The notes below the pieces were generated by a model that was given only the letters and a program-made list of their open reading frames with translations, did no database searches and was not told the DNA's origin. The translations under genes and the position numbers were made by a program. Positions 26,689 through 36,005 of a stretch of 64,000 nucleotides of DNA are shown piece by piece; the first letter of the stretch is position 1, and each line of letters opens with the position of its first letter. This DNA is from Posidoniimonas polymericola (lineage in GTDB: Bacteria > Planctomycetota > Planctomycetia > Pirellulales > Lacipirellulaceae). The stretch lies in assembly GCF_007859935.1 (NCBI RefSeq), contig NZ_SJPO01000006.1, positions 399,609 to 463,608 on the forward strand, written 5' to 3'.

Positions 26689-28122
26689 ATGATCAGCCTA
26701 CCCAACAGCACCACGCCCGGCGTCTCCAAGGCGATCGGGCTGCACCTCGCGAGCCTCACGCTCGCCGTGGCCGCCGGGGTCGCGCTGACGGTGCTCGCCG
26801 GCAAGGCGTCGCTGCTCACGGCGTTGACGTTCGGGGCCATCTGCCTGACGCCAATGGTGCTCGCGAGTCACTGGGGGCTGAGCCGCCTGCTCCGCCCCAC
26901 CGCGGTCGTCGAGCGGCTGCTGGCCGGCATCGACCCCAACGCCGCCGAGCCCTGCCGGCTGCCGCCGCTGGGCATCGCGTCGCCGATCGCGGCCGGCTGG
27001 AACGCCATCGCCCGACAGGCCCGTGAGTGGACCGCGCTGAGCGAACTGGCCGAACGCGTCCAGCAGGGGCTGGCATCCGCTGGCGGCGAGTCGCGCATCG
27101 AGGTGCTCGACTGCCTGACCGACGGCGTGGCGGTGACCGACGAGTCCGGCAGGGTGGTCTACTGCAACCAGGCGTTCGCCGCGATCTGCGGGATCGCCGA
27201 CGCCGCCGAGGCGGCGGGCGCGACGGTCCCCTCGCTGACGCCGCTGACCGAAGAAGCCAGCCAGGAGATCGCGGCCAGCCCGACCGCGATGCGGGTGAAT
27301 GTCGAATTCGCCGCCGCGGTTGGCGAAAACCCACGCACCCTGCGGATCACACGCACCCCCGGCGCCGACGCCAAAGAGACCCTGTCGGGGCACGTCTGGA
27401 CCCTGCGCGACGTCACGCAGCAGCGGCTCGCGGAGAGCATGCGGGACCGGTTCCTGACCACCGCGACGCACGAGCTGCGGACGCCGCTCGCCAACATCCG
27501 CGCGTACGCCGAGTCGCTCGCCACGGTCGACGACATCGACCCCGAGTCTCAGAAACGCTTCTACAACATCATCCAGTCCGAGGCGGTCCGGCTGTCGCAG
27601 CTCGTCGACGACCTGCTCGACGTCAGCCGCATGCAGGCGGGCGCCCTGGCGATCGACCGCCGCGAGATGGACCTCTCCCGGATGGTCGAGGAGGTCACGC
27701 AGAAGGTGGCCGCCAGCATCGAGTCGGCCAGCATCGACTTCCGCTGCGAGACCCCGCCCAAGTACCCGAAGATCGTGGCCGACAAGAGCAAGCTGGCGGC
27801 CGCGGTCGTGAACCTGCTCGGCAACGCCGTCAAGTACACCCCGGAGGGCGGCCGCGTCACGTTCCGCGTCGACCTGTCCGAGGGGATGCTCGAGTTCTCG
27901 GTCGCCGACACCGGCATCGGCATCGCGCCCGAGGAGCTCGAGCACGTCTTCGACCGCTTCTTCCGCAGCGACGACGACCGCATCCAGGAGATCCCGGGCA
28001 GCGGGCTGGGGCTGTCGCTGACGCAAGAGATCGCCCGCCTGCACGGCGGCGAGCTGACGGTCGACAGCGAGCTCAATGTAGGCTCGATCTTCCGAATGAC
28101 GATCCCGGTGGAGGAGGCCTGA
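26689..28122 (+). CDS. PAS-containing membrane sensor histidine kinase
   Basis: ATG 26689 gives 477 residues. Two membrane helices lie at about 16-37 and 40-61 (IGLHLASLTLAVAAGVALTV, ALTFGAICLTPMVLA), then a PAS domain with VLDCLTDGVAVTDESGRV. The dimerisation box is TATHELRTPLANIRA with His261, and the ATPase domain carries VNLLGNAVKYTPEG (N box), FSVADTGIGIAPEELEHVF (G1) and GSGLGLSLTQEIARLHGG (G2). Its substrate is presumably the receiver encoded 184 bases upstream. The stop TGA overlaps the ATG of the STAS gene. Confidence 0.95.
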   Translation: MISLPNSTTPGVSKAIGLHLASLTLAVAAGVALTVLAGKASLLTALTFGAICLTPMVLASHWGLSRLLRPTAVVERLLAGIDPNAAEPCRLPPLGIASPIAAGWNAIARQAREWTALSELAERVQQGLASAGGESRIEVLDCLTDGVAVTDESGRVVYCNQAFAAICGIADAAEAAGATVPSLTPLTEEASQEIAASPTAMRVNVEFAAAVGENPRTLRITRTPGADAKETLSGHVWTLRDVTQQRLAESMRDRFLTTATHELRTPLANIRAYAESLATVDDIDPESQKRFYNIIQSEAVRLSQLVDDLLDVSRMQAGALAIDRREMDLSRMVEEVTQKVAASIESASIDFRCETPPKYPKIVADKSKLAAAVVNLLGNAVKYTPEGGRVTFRVDLSEGMLEFSVADTGIGIAPEELEHVFDRFFRSDDDRIQEIPGSGLGLSLTQEIARLHGGELTVDSELNVGSIFRMTIPVEEA

Positions 28123-28457
28123 TGCCCACGCTCCACCGACAGGGCTGCGTCGACGTCGTGACGCTGGACGATCGGTTCAGCATCGAGAACGTCGACCAGG
28201 CGCTCACGCCGCTGAACGAGGCGCTCGCCGCGGGGATCCCGCAGCTGGTGATCGACATGCGCCGCGTCAAGTTTGTCGACAGCGCCGGCCTGGAGCTGCT
28301 CTGCAAGACGCACGCCGACTGCCGGCGCCGTGGCGGCGAGCTCTGGGTCTCCGCCCCCAGCCGGCTGGTCCGCGACGTGTTCGGCGTCACCGGGCTCGAC
28401 GCCCGGCTCCAGGTGGCGGACGACGTCCTGACCGCGGCGGGAGAATTCACCAAGTGA
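28122..28457 (+). CDS. STAS domain protein (anti-sigma-factor antagonist-like)
   Basis: 111 residues starting at the ATG that overlaps the kinase stop (TGATG). The STAS fold has LVIDMRRVKFVDSAGLELLCK, with the conserved Ser in the DSAG phosphorylation motif of SpoIIAA-like proteins. It may be the target of the SpoIIE-type phosphatase at 13831 or may bind the motor proteins. Its own stop overlaps the GTG start of the ATPase gene. Confidence 0.9.
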   Translation: MPTLHRQGCVDVVTLDDRFSIENVDQALTPLNEALAAGIPQLVIDMRRVKFVDSAGLELLCKTHADCRRRGGELWVSAPSRLVRDVFGVTGLDARLQVADDVLTAAGEFTK

Positions 28458-30184
28458 CCCCCGCCCCCACCCTCAAGACGACCGACTCGGCGCCGCCCAA
28501 GCGGCGGATGAGGCTGGGCGAGCAGCTGCTCTCGAGCGGCAAGATCACCCAGGCCGAGCTCGAGGCTGCGCTCAAAGAGCAACGCCACGGCCAGATGCTC
28601 GGCGAGACCCTCGTCAAGCTCGGCTTCCTCGAGGAGACCGACCTGCTGCCCTTCCTCGCGCAGCAGTGCAACGCGCCCTGGATCCTGCTCCGCGAAGGGG
28701 GCATCGACCCGGTCGCCGCCCGGATGATCCCGCGCCCGCTGGCAGAGCAGCTCAAGTGCATCGGCCTGTTCCGGGTGCAGGGCGAGCTGACGCTCGCGAT
28801 GACCAACCCGCGCGACCTCGCCGCGATCGACCGGGTCGAGCAGCAGACCGGCCTCCGCGTGCGGCCGGTGCTGGCGCTCGAGTCCGCGATCACCGAGTTC
28901 CTCAACCGCGTCTACGGCGAGGGCTTCCAGGTCGAGACCGTCACCGCGGACCTGGAGGAGGGGGCGGTCTCGCTGAACGAGGAGGCGATCGAGCTCGACC
29001 TCGAGGGGATGGCCAACGCGGTCGACGAGAGCCCGGTTATCAACCTGGTGAACTACATCCTGCTGCAGGCGGTGCGTCAGCGGGCGAGCGACATCCACAT
29101 CGAGGCCGGCCCCCGCACCACCACCGTGCGGTTCCGCATCGACGGCACCCTGCGCGAGGTGCTCAAGCCCCGCCGCGAGTTCCACCCGGCGCTGGTCTCG
29201 CGCCTGAAGGTGATGGCGAAGATGAACATCGCGGAGCACCGGCTCCCGCAGGACGGCCGCATCCACATCGTCGTCGACCGCCGCGAGATCGACGTCCGCG
29301 CCTCGACGCTCCCCACGGTGCTCGGCGAGAAGGTGGTGCTGCGTATTCTCGACCGCGGCAGCGTGACCTTCCGCCTCGACGAGCTGGGCATCCCGCAGCA
29401 GCAGCTCGGCACGCTCAAGACCATGCTCGACCGGCCGCACGGGCTGATCCTGGCGACCGGCCCCACCGGCAGCGGCAAGACCACCACCCTGTACTCCGCG
29501 ATCGAGCTTATCAAGTCGGTCGAGCGGAACATCGTCACGGTCGAAGACCCGGTGGAGTACCGCCTGGACCTGATCAACCAGGTCCACGTCAACTCCGGAG
29601 CCAGCCTGACGTTCGCCAAGGCCCTGCGGTCCATCCTCCGCCAGGACCCAGACGTCATCATGATCGGCGAGATCCGCGACCTCGAGACCGCCGAGACCGC
29701 GGTCCAGGCGGCGCTCACCGGCCACCTGGTGCTCAGCACCCTGCACACCAACGACGCCGCCAGCGCCGTCACCCGGCTGGTCGACATGGGCGTCGCGCCG
29801 TTCAAGATCTCGGCCTCGCTGCTGGGCGTCGTGGCCCAGCGGCTGCTCCGCCGGGTCTGCCCCGCCTGCCGCGGCTCGTACTACCCGCCGCCCACCATGC
29901 TGGACGCCATCAACTACGGCGGCGACCGTTCGAGGCAGTTCGTCCGCGGCTCCGGCTGCGACCGCTGCTTCGACACCGGCTGCCAGGGACGCGTCGGCGT
30001 CTACGAGCTGCTGTCGGTCGACCGCACGCTGCGCGAGCTGATCACCAACGGGGCCTCGCTCGACGAGCTCCGCGACCACGCCCGCGCCTCCGGCTACCAG
30101 CCGCTGCTGCAGCAGGGCCTGCAGGCCGCCGAAGACGGCGTTGTGTCGTTAGACGAAGTCGTGCGAGTGATCGCCGGCGATTAA
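28454..30184 (+). CDS. GspE/PilB-type secretion or pilus ATPase
   Basis: 576 residues starting at GTG 28454, with a GTGA overlap with the STAS gene. Residues 10-75 form a MshEN/GSPII_E N-terminal domain (RLGEQLLSSGKITQAELEAAL). The hexameric ATPase has a Walker A GPTGSGKTTT (Lys342), an Asp box (VTVEDPVEYRLDLINQVHVN), Walker B MIGEIRDLETAETAV and His box GHLVLSTLHTNDA. The zinc-binding tetracysteine motif CPAC...CDRC is kept. It powers pseudopilus or pilus assembly at the inner membrane. Confidence 0.96.
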   Translation: MTPAPTLKTTDSAPPKRRMRLGEQLLSSGKITQAELEAALKEQRHGQMLGETLVKLGFLEETDLLPFLAQQCNAPWILLREGGIDPVAARMIPRPLAEQLKCIGLFRVQGELTLAMTNPRDLAAIDRVEQQTGLRVRPVLALESAITEFLNRVYGEGFQVETVTADLEEGAVSLNEEAIELDLEGMANAVDESPVINLVNYILLQAVRQRASDIHIEAGPRTTTVRFRIDGTLREVLKPRREFHPALVSRLKVMAKMNIAEHRLPQDGRIHIVVDRREIDVRASTLPTVLGEKVVLRILDRGSVTFRLDELGIPQQQLGTLKTMLDRPHGLILATGPTGSGKTTTLYSAIELIKSVERNIVTVEDPVEYRLDLINQVHVNSGASLTFAKALRSILRQDPDVIMIGEIRDLETAETAVQAALTGHLVLSTLHTNDAASAVTRLVDMGVAPFKISASLLGVVAQRLLRRVCPACRGSYYPPPTMLDAINYGGDRSRQFVRGSGCDRCFDTGCQGRVGVYELLSVDRTLRELITNGASLDELRDHARASGYQPLLQQGLQAAEDGVVSLDEVVRVIAGD

Positions 30185-30204
30185 CCCCTGAAATCAACGT
30201 GCCC

Positions 30205-31413
30205 ATGAGCGTCGCCGCTCCAACCGATCTCGCCGCCAACGCCTCTGCCGGGGACGCCCGCGCCGCTGCGTTCGGCCCCCCTGCGCGGGCCGGGGCTGCG
30301 CCGCCACCGGGCGCCGATGCGGGCCCCAAGCCGCCGGAAGCGGCTGCCGCCGCGCCGCCGCGGGCGGTGGGCGGGGCGATCACCAAGCGCGAGCAGGTGA
30401 TGTTCATCACGCAGCTGGCCATCATGACCCGCTCGGGCGTCGACGTCGCGGACGCGCTGCGGAGCATCTCGGCCCGGGCCAAGCGTCCCGCGCTGCGGGC
30501 CGCCATGGAAGAGCTGCACGAGCTGCTGCAGGAGGGCAAGTGCCTGTCCCAGGCGTTGGCCGCCCAAGCGGGCCGGTTCGACGGGGTGGTGATCGCCTCG
30601 GTCACAGCCGGCGAGGCGTCCGGCACGCTCCCCGAGGTGCTTGGCCGGCTCGGCGGGCTGATGCGTGACGAGCTCCGCACCAAGGCGGCCCTCCGCTCGG
30701 TGCTCAGCTACCCAATCGTGCTGACGGTCGTGACGTTCGGCGTGCTGACCGGCATGGTGTTCTTTGTGCTGCCGCAGTTCGCCGGCATCTACGAGTCGTC
30801 GCGGGCCCCCACGCCGGTTGTCACCAAGCTGCTGCTGAACGGATCCTCGCTGCTCAGGGCCTACTGGTGGCTGGTCGCGTTGGCCGCCGCCGGGACGTGC
30901 GTCGCGTTCTGGCAGGTGGGCCGTTCGACCTCGGGGCGGCGGTTCTTCGACAACCTCTGCTACAGCCTGCCGCTGCTGTCGAGTGTGTGCCGGTCACTCT
31001 CGATCGGCCGCGCGTTCCGGCTGCAGGGCGTGCTGCTCGACAGCGGCGTGCCGCTGCTCGAGGTGCTGGAGCTCACCCAGCAGGCCTCACGCAGCACGCT
31101 GATGCGCGAGCTCAACCACGACATGCAGCAGGCGGTGCTGGTCGGCAAGAACATGTCGTCGGCGATGATCAATTCCCGCTGCGTGCCCGACGGCGCGCTC
31201 GAGATGGTCGCGACCGCCGAGTCCAACGGCCAGCTCGCGCCGGTCCTGCAAACGGTCGGCGAGTTCTTCGAAGGCGAGGGCGAGCAGCAGCTCAAGGAGC
31301 TCGTCAAGCTGGCCGAACCAATCATCATCGTGCTGCTCGGCATTGTCGTTGGCGGCATCGTCCTGGCGGTCATGCTGCCGATGCTCGACCTCTCGTCCGC
31401 GGGGGGTAGGTAG
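30205..31413 (+). CDS. GspF/PilC-like inner-membrane platform protein
   Basis: 402 residues from ATG 30205, preceded in the frame by a GTG at 30199. A low-complexity Pro/Ala linker covers residues about 15-60. The two GspF domains follow: FITQLAIMTRSGVDVADALRSI, then RAFRLQGVLLDSGVPLLEVLELT, with helices FVLTVVTFGVLTGMVFFVLPQF, WWLVALAAAGTCVAFW and IIIVLLGIVVGGIVLAVML. It anchors the ATPase in the inner membrane and lies 20 bases after it. Confidence 0.93.
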   Translation: MSVAAPTDLAANASAGDARAAAFGPPARAGAAPPPGADAGPKPPEAAAAAPPRAVGGAITKREQVMFITQLAIMTRSGVDVADALRSISARAKRPALRAAMEELHELLQEGKCLSQALAAQAGRFDGVVIASVTAGEASGTLPEVLGRLGGLMRDELRTKAALRSVLSYPIVLTVVTFGVLTGMVFFVLPQFAGIYESSRAPTPVVTKLLLNGSSLLRAYWWLVALAAAGTCVAFWQVGRSTSGRRFFDNLCYSLPLLSSVCRSLSIGRAFRLQGVLLDSGVPLLEVLELTQQASRSTLMRELNHDMQQAVLVGKNMSSAMINSRCVPDGALEMVATAESNGQLAPVLQTVGEFFEGEGEQQLKELVKLAEPIIIVLLGIVVGGIVLAVMLPMLDLSSAGGR

Positions 31414-31435
31414 GCCCGCACCGGCGGCCAGGATC

Positions 31436-32479
31436 ATGAGCGTGCTCCAACTACCAACACCGACCGCCCCCGTCGACGCGAGCCTGGTTGCTTGCGTCGC
31501 GGGCGTCGACATGGGGTCCCACTCGGCCAAGGTCGTGCTGGCCAGCGTCGCCGCGCCCCGCCGCGTCCTGGCGGCCGCCCGCCTGGTCTACGACACGCCG
31601 ACCGCCGGCGACCCAATCCGGCAGGCCCGGTTCATCGGCGACTGGCTGCGGCGGTGCTCGTCGCACCCGGTCCGCGGGGTTACCTGCTCGCTGCCGCAGT
31701 CGCTCATCGATTACGAGGCGTCTCCATTGGACGCCGACGCCGGCCCGATCGGGGCGGTCGCCTCGGACAAGCTCACCGAGCTGCTCGGCGGCGAGGCCGC
31801 CCGCGTCACGGCCGACCACTGGATCACCGACGCGTCCGGCGGCCGTCGCGTGCTGCACCTCTTGTGGTCGTCGACCGACCTCGCCTGCGGCGTGGCCCGC
31901 GAGTTCGACGAGCACCGCATGACGTGCCGGCGGCTTGTCGCGTCGCCGGCCACCCTCGGCCTGGTCGCCGCTGGGGCCGGCGAGGGGGCCCACCTGGTGG
32001 TCGACCTCGGCCACAGCCGCGCGACCATCGCGCTGGTCGATGGCGGGCGGGTCTTGTTCGCGCGGCCCCGCGTCGCGCTCGACGCGAGCGCGGCTTTGGA
32101 CCACCTGCAGCAGCTCGCCGGCCTCAGCCGCGGGTCCGCCGAGACGATCGCAACCGGACAAGGCGGAGGGGTGCAATCCGCGGGCGTGTCGGAACTCGTT
32201 CACGAAGCGTTCGACCAATGGCTGCGGGGCCTGCATTTTGAGCTATCGCGGACGCTGACGTACCTTGATGCGGCCGGGCTCGGCGCCGAGCCGGGGTCGA
32301 TCCTGCTGTGCGGCGGCGGGGCCGCGGTCCGCGGCGTTGGCGATTGGACCTCCAGCCGGCTCAGCCTGCCGGTGCGGGCCTGCCCGCCGCCGGCGTCCGC
32401 CAGCTGGGAAGCCGCGGAGCCCTACTCGCCGGTGTTCGCGGCGGCCGCCGCGATTGCGACCGCGGAGGAGGCCCCGTGA
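31436..32479 (+). CDS. PilM/GspL-cytoplasmic-domain-like actin-fold protein
   Basis: 347 residues with the actin-like ATPase fold of PilM: GVDMGSHSAKVVLASV near residue 24, a second phosphate loop VVDLGHSRATIALVDGG, and the late LLCGGGAAVRGVGDWTSSRL. Divergent members of this family are typical in planctomycete pilus loci. It would form the cytoplasmic ring of the alignment complex with the N- and O-like proteins that follow. Its TGA overlaps the GTG start of the next gene. Confidence 0.85.
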   Translation: MSVLQLPTPTAPVDASLVACVAGVDMGSHSAKVVLASVAAPRRVLAAARLVYDTPTAGDPIRQARFIGDWLRRCSSHPVRGVTCSLPQSLIDYEASPLDADAGPIGAVASDKLTELLGGEAARVTADHWITDASGGRRVLHLLWSSTDLACGVAREFDEHRMTCRRLVASPATLGLVAAGAGEGAHLVVDLGHSRATIALVDGGRVLFARPRVALDASAALDHLQQLAGLSRGSAETIATGQGGGVQSAGVSELVHEAFDQWLRGLHFELSRTLTYLDAAGLGAEPGSILLCGGGAAVRGVGDWTSSRLSLPVRACPPPASASWEAAEPYSPVFAAAAAIATAEEAP

Positions 32480-33099
32480 GCACCCCATCGATCAACCTGC
32501 TGCCCGACGCGATCGTCGTCCGGCACGAGCACCGCCGCCAGCTCCGCAAATGGGCCCCGGTCTGGGCGGGGGCGTTCGCGCTGCTGGTCGGCGCACAGCT
32601 CTTCCTGCAGTGGCGCGTCGAGGACGCCAAGGTGGCCGTCGCGGAGCTGCACGACCGCGTCCGCCCGCTGTACCGCATCACCGAGCAAATTGAGTCGCTC
32701 AAGTCGTCGTCGGCGGTGCTGGCGGCCTCGGTCAGTCAGCGGGTCCTGCTCGAGCAGGCCGACGTGCCGCTCGCGACGCTCCACGTCGTGGCGTTGACCT
32801 GCCAGCGGAACGAGATCGAGCTGGACCTGTTCCGGTTTGAAGACGCGGGGCGTGTCGCCGCGCGCGACCCCGGCGAGACCCCTGCGCCCTCGCGCGACCT
32901 GATCCTCAAGGGCGCAGCGGTTTCCGATGTGGCGGTTTCTCAATTCATCCGCGACCTGAAAAAGAGCGGCCTGTTCACAGAAGTCGCCCTCGAGTCTTCT
33001 CAGAGCAGCAGCGGCTACGCGGCCGAGCGGACGTTCCAGATCCGCTGCCAGTGGACCCCGTCGGCGGCGCGACCCGCCGTAGAAGGAGCCACCTCATGA
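32476..33099 (+). CDS. PilN-like inner-membrane alignment protein
   Basis: 207 residues from GTG 32476. The N-terminus SINLLPDAIVVRHEHRRQ matches the INLLP motif by which PilN binds PilM. One membrane helix follows (WAPVWAGAFALLVGAQLFLQW), then a coiled-coil and a periplasmic ferredoxin-like fold (VAVSQFIRDLKKSGLFTEVAL). Identification rests on that motif, topology and position. Confidence 0.85.
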   Translation: MSTPSINLLPDAIVVRHEHRRQLRKWAPVWAGAFALLVGAQLFLQWRVEDAKVAVAELHDRVRPLYRITEQIESLKSSSAVLAASVSQRVLLEQADVPLATLHVVALTCQRNEIELDLFRFEDAGRVAARDPGETPAPSRDLILKGAAVSDVAVSQFIRDLKKSGLFTEVALESSQSSSGYAAERTFQIRCQWTPSAARPAVEGATS

Positions 33100-33701
33100 G
33101 CACGCCGCACGACAAGAACGCGCTGTCTCAGGTCCGCCGCAGGGTGCGGCGGATCTGGTCGTGGCTCGGGATTCTGGCGATCGCCGCTGGAGCCGGCGCC
33201 TGGTACCTGGTCTGCTTCTGCCCCGCCGCCGAGCAGCTCGACGCCCACGCGGCGAACCTGACCGCCGAGTACGCGTACCTCGACTCCGAGACCACGCTCA
33301 TCGAGCGGCTCCGCGACGAGGCCAGCACCAACGAGAGCTACGCCGAAGAGCTGAAACGGCTGCGTGAGCGGAGCAACGCCCAGCCCGACGAGGTCGCCTT
33401 CCTCGGCTGGATGGGCGAGCAGGCGACCCGGTGCTCGCTCTCACTCACCAACTACCGCCCCGACGGCCAGGTCACGCACGGAGCCTTCGCCGGGCGCGCG
33501 CTGCAGATCTCGGGGACCGGCGGCTACGAGGGCATCTGCAGGGTGCTGTTCGCGATCCGCGGGCGCTCGCAGATGACGCGGCTCGCGTCGATGACCATCC
33601 GCCCCGAGGGCCAGGACCGCGAGCGTTTCGGTTTCGTCCTGCAGATCGAACTGCTGCACGGCGCCACCAAGACCGAAGAAAAGGGGGGCGACCATGTCTA
33701 G
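33096..33701 (+). CDS. PilO-like inner-membrane alignment protein
   Basis: 201 residues, with ATGA overlap to the previous gene. One membrane helix (WLGILAIAAGAGAWYLVCF) is followed by a coiled-coil (residues about 45-90) and a ferredoxin-like fold (FAGRALQISGTGGYEGICRVLFAIRGRS), the PilO pattern. The family assignment is by topology and gene order rather than strong sequence signature. Confidence 0.75.
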   Translation: MSTPHDKNALSQVRRRVRRIWSWLGILAIAAGAGAWYLVCFCPAAEQLDAHAANLTAEYAYLDSETTLIERLRDEASTNESYAEELKRLRERSNAQPDEVAFLGWMGEQATRCSLSLTNYRPDGQVTHGAFAGRALQISGTGGYEGICRVLFAIRGRSQMTRLASMTIRPEGQDRERFGFVLQIELLHGATKTEEKGGDHV

Positions 33702-34245
33702 CCGCACCCTCGCGCCCGCCGAGCAGGCGAAGAAGCAACGCATCCAACTCGCGGTCGCCTCGCTGCTGGCGGCGGTGCTGGTGGCGGTGCTGATGTTCCC
33801 TTCGTCGCCGAATGGCGGACAGGACAAACCATCTCCCACCGCCGCCGGCGTCGCAGCCGGACCGGCCATCGGCCAACCCGCCACGGACGCCGCTCCCACG
33901 CCCGACGCGTCCCGCTACGTCCGCCCGCTGGCCGAGCTGCCGGAGCTAGAGCTCGAGAAGGTCATCGCGGCCAACCCGTTCGTGTCGGCCCGCCGGCTCT
34001 CTTTGGCGGAACAGGGGATCGGGGCCCTCTCCGTGGCCGGCGGCCAGGCGCCCGGCGTCTCGACCGTCGAACGCGAGGCCCGCGCCGTCAGGCAGGTCGC
34101 CGTCCAGGCGATCATCCACGACGCCGCGCAGCCCACCGTGCTGATCGACGGCCAGATCGCGGGCCTGCACGACACGATTAATGGGCACTGGCGGATCGTC
34201 GAGGTGCTGCCGCAGAGCGTCCGGGTCGAGTACGTCGGCGAGTAG
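33694..34245 (+). CDS. PilP-like or GspC-like periplasmic connector
   Basis: 183 residues with a good ribosome-binding site (AGGGGGG before ATG 33694). One membrane helix (IQLAVASLLAAVLVAVLMF) is followed by a Pro/Ala-rich linker and a small domain that ends in VLIDGQIAGLHDTINGHWRIVEVLPQSVRVEYVGE, reminiscent of the homology region of GspC or PilP where secretin contact is made. It closes the motor operon. Confidence 0.65.
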   Translation: MSSRTLAPAEQAKKQRIQLAVASLLAAVLVAVLMFPSSPNGGQDKPSPTAAGVAAGPAIGQPATDAAPTPDASRYVRPLAELPELELEKVIAANPFVSARRLSLAEQGIGALSVAGGQAPGVSTVEREARAVRQVAVQAIIHDAAQPTVLIDGQIAGLHDTINGHWRIVEVLPQSVRVEYVGE

Positions 34246-34493
34246 CGGGCGGGCCTGCTCGTCCTCCTGGCGGGCTGCCCCCGCCTGCCTGACCGGCATC
34301 TTCACTGCGAATCGTGGCCCGATTTAGGACAAGCTTTTTCGGTTCGCGTAGCAGCCTTGCCTCGGCATGCGCGTTGGTTTATACCAACACGGCTCGGCGG
34401 CGCCCCTGCCGCTGGACTTCTCGCTTTTCGTCAACGGCCCTGGCGGCCGCGCCCACTCAGGGCAGCCGCCCGGCGATTCTCGTTTGAGGGACC

Positions 34494-35816
34494 ATGAGCC
34501 AATCCACCCCACCGAGTCACGGCAGTGACGCCGTCGTGCCGAGCCGCTACCTGGCGCCGTTTATCTTGGTGACATCGTTGTTTGCGTTGTGGGGCTTCGC
34601 GAACGATATCACCAACCCGATGGTCGCGGCGTTCAAGAATGTGCTGCTGCTCTCCCACTTCGAGAGCTCGCTGGTGCAGGCCGCGTTCTACGGCGGCTAC
34701 TGCGTGATGGCGATCCCGGCGGCGTTGTTCATCCGCCGCTTCGGCTACAAGAGCGGCGTCATCATGGGCCTGGCGCTGTACGCGGCGGGCTGCCTGCTGT
34801 TTGTGCCCGCCGGCAAGACGATGCTGTTCTCGGCGTTCCTCGGCGCGTACTTTATCATGACCTGCGGGCTCGCGTTCCTCGAGACCACCGCCAACCCGTA
34901 CATCCTGGCGATGGGCCCCGACCACAACGCCGCTCGGCGGCTCAACTTCGCGCAGGCGTTCAATCCGGTGGGGTCGATCTGTGGGATGTTTGTCGCCAAG
35001 GAGTTCATCCTCGCCCGGCTCGACAAGGCCGACGAGGCGGCCCGGCTGGCGATGTCGGAAACCGACCCGGCTGGGTTGCTGGCCATTCAGCAGAACGACC
35101 TGGGCGTCATCGTCACCCCGTACGTGGTGCTGGGGTGCGTCGTGGGCGTCGTGTTCTTGGCGTTCGCGTTGGCGCCGTTGCCCACCGGCGAAACCTATGA
35201 CGTCGGAGATAAGCGGATCGGAGCCCAGCTTGGGCGGCTGTTCACCAATCGCCGGTACGTCGAGGGCGTGATCGCCCAGGCATTCTATGTCGGCGCCCAG
35301 ATCATGTGCTGGACCTTCATCATCCAGTACGCCGAGGACGTCGTGAATATGCCCAAGGAGAATGCTCAGGGCCTGAACATGGTCGCGATGGGCATCTTTA
35401 TCGGCAGTCGCTGGATCTGCACCTACCTGATGAAGTACTTCCAGCCGGCCATGATGCTGGCGACGTTTGCCGCGATCGCGATCCTGCTCGTGCTCGGCGT
35501 GATCCTGCTGCCCGGTCAGATTGGCCTCGGCTGCCTGATCGGCGTGTCGGCCTGCATGTCGCTGATGTTCCCAACGATTTACGGCATCGCCCTGGAAGGG
35601 CTCGGCGACGACGCCAAGCTCGCCTCGGCCGGCCTGATCTGCGCGATCGGCGGCGGCTGCGTGATGCCGCCGCTGCAGGCCTCGATCATGGACCTCGACG
35701 CCTTCAACTTCGGCGCCATGACGCTGTCGTCGACGCGAGTGTCGTTCATCCTGCCGCTGATCTGTTTTGTGGTGGTCGGGCTGTACGGGCTGCGGAGTCG
35801 CCACCGCACGGCGTAG
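34494..35816 (+). CDS. Sugar:proton symporter of the FucP/GluP major facilitator group
   Basis: 440 residues, twelve predicted helices. FucP-type hallmarks are ALWGFANDITNPMVAAFK in helix 1, FLETTANPYILAMGP in helix 4, and RLNFAQAFNPVGSICG in helix 5. It probably imports fucose, galactose or glucose, which suits a polysaccharide-degrading planctomycete. No hydrolase or regulator gene adjoins, so the substrate is not known. Confidence 0.92.
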   Translation: MSQSTPPSHGSDAVVPSRYLAPFILVTSLFALWGFANDITNPMVAAFKNVLLLSHFESSLVQAAFYGGYCVMAIPAALFIRRFGYKSGVIMGLALYAAGCLLFVPAGKTMLFSAFLGAYFIMTCGLAFLETTANPYILAMGPDHNAARRLNFAQAFNPVGSICGMFVAKEFILARLDKADEAARLAMSETDPAGLLAIQQNDLGVIVTPYVVLGCVVGVVFLAFALAPLPTGETYDVGDKRIGAQLGRLFTNRRYVEGVIAQAFYVGAQIMCWTFIIQYAEDVVNMPKENAQGLNMVAMGIFIGSRWICTYLMKYFQPAMMLATFAAIAILLVLGVILLPGQIGLGCLIGVSACMSLMFPTIYGIALEGLGDDAKLASAGLICAIGGGCVMPPLQASIMDLDAFNFGAMTLSSTRVSFILPLICFVVVGLYGLRSRHRTA

Positions 35817-35842
35817 CAGCCGGCGGGGAGATCCGAGGTCCC

Positions 35843-35931
35843 GTTGAGAAACGGGGACAGGCACGAAGCGGCATTGGTAGCAACGGCTTCTGTCGCCCCA
35901 CGACGCATCGAGCCAGTCCCCGTTTCTCAAC
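35843..35931. repeat. REP-like inverted repeat
   Basis: Two perfect 16-base arms, GTTGAGAAACGGGGAC at 35843-35858 and its reverse complement at 35916-35931, surround a 57-base loop. The GAAACGGGGACAG core recurs at 63921-63933. It looks like a REP/BIME unit of the kind mobilised by single-strand (RAYT/IS200-like) transposases. It could also act as a terminator for the sugar transporter. Confidence 0.6.
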
Positions 35932-35973
35932 TATCCGCCCAGCCAAAAAAACAGGCCGCCTAACTCAAAAAAG

Positions 35974-36005
35974 AACAGGCCCCGGCAAGTTTGCCGGGGC
36001 CTGTT
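35974..36005 (-). terminator. Strong terminator of the Gly/Ala-repeat protein gene
   Basis: Perfect 15-bp stem (35974-35988 with 35991-36005) and 2-base loop; on the minus strand it is followed by a T-rich run (reverse of AAAAAAG at 35967-35973). It comes straight after the stop of the secreted repeat protein at 36030. Confidence 0.92.

Noticed and set aside
28073..30079. Minus-strand open frame of 668 codons
   Set aside because: Antisense to the ATPase gene and its upstream neighbour; no family motif.
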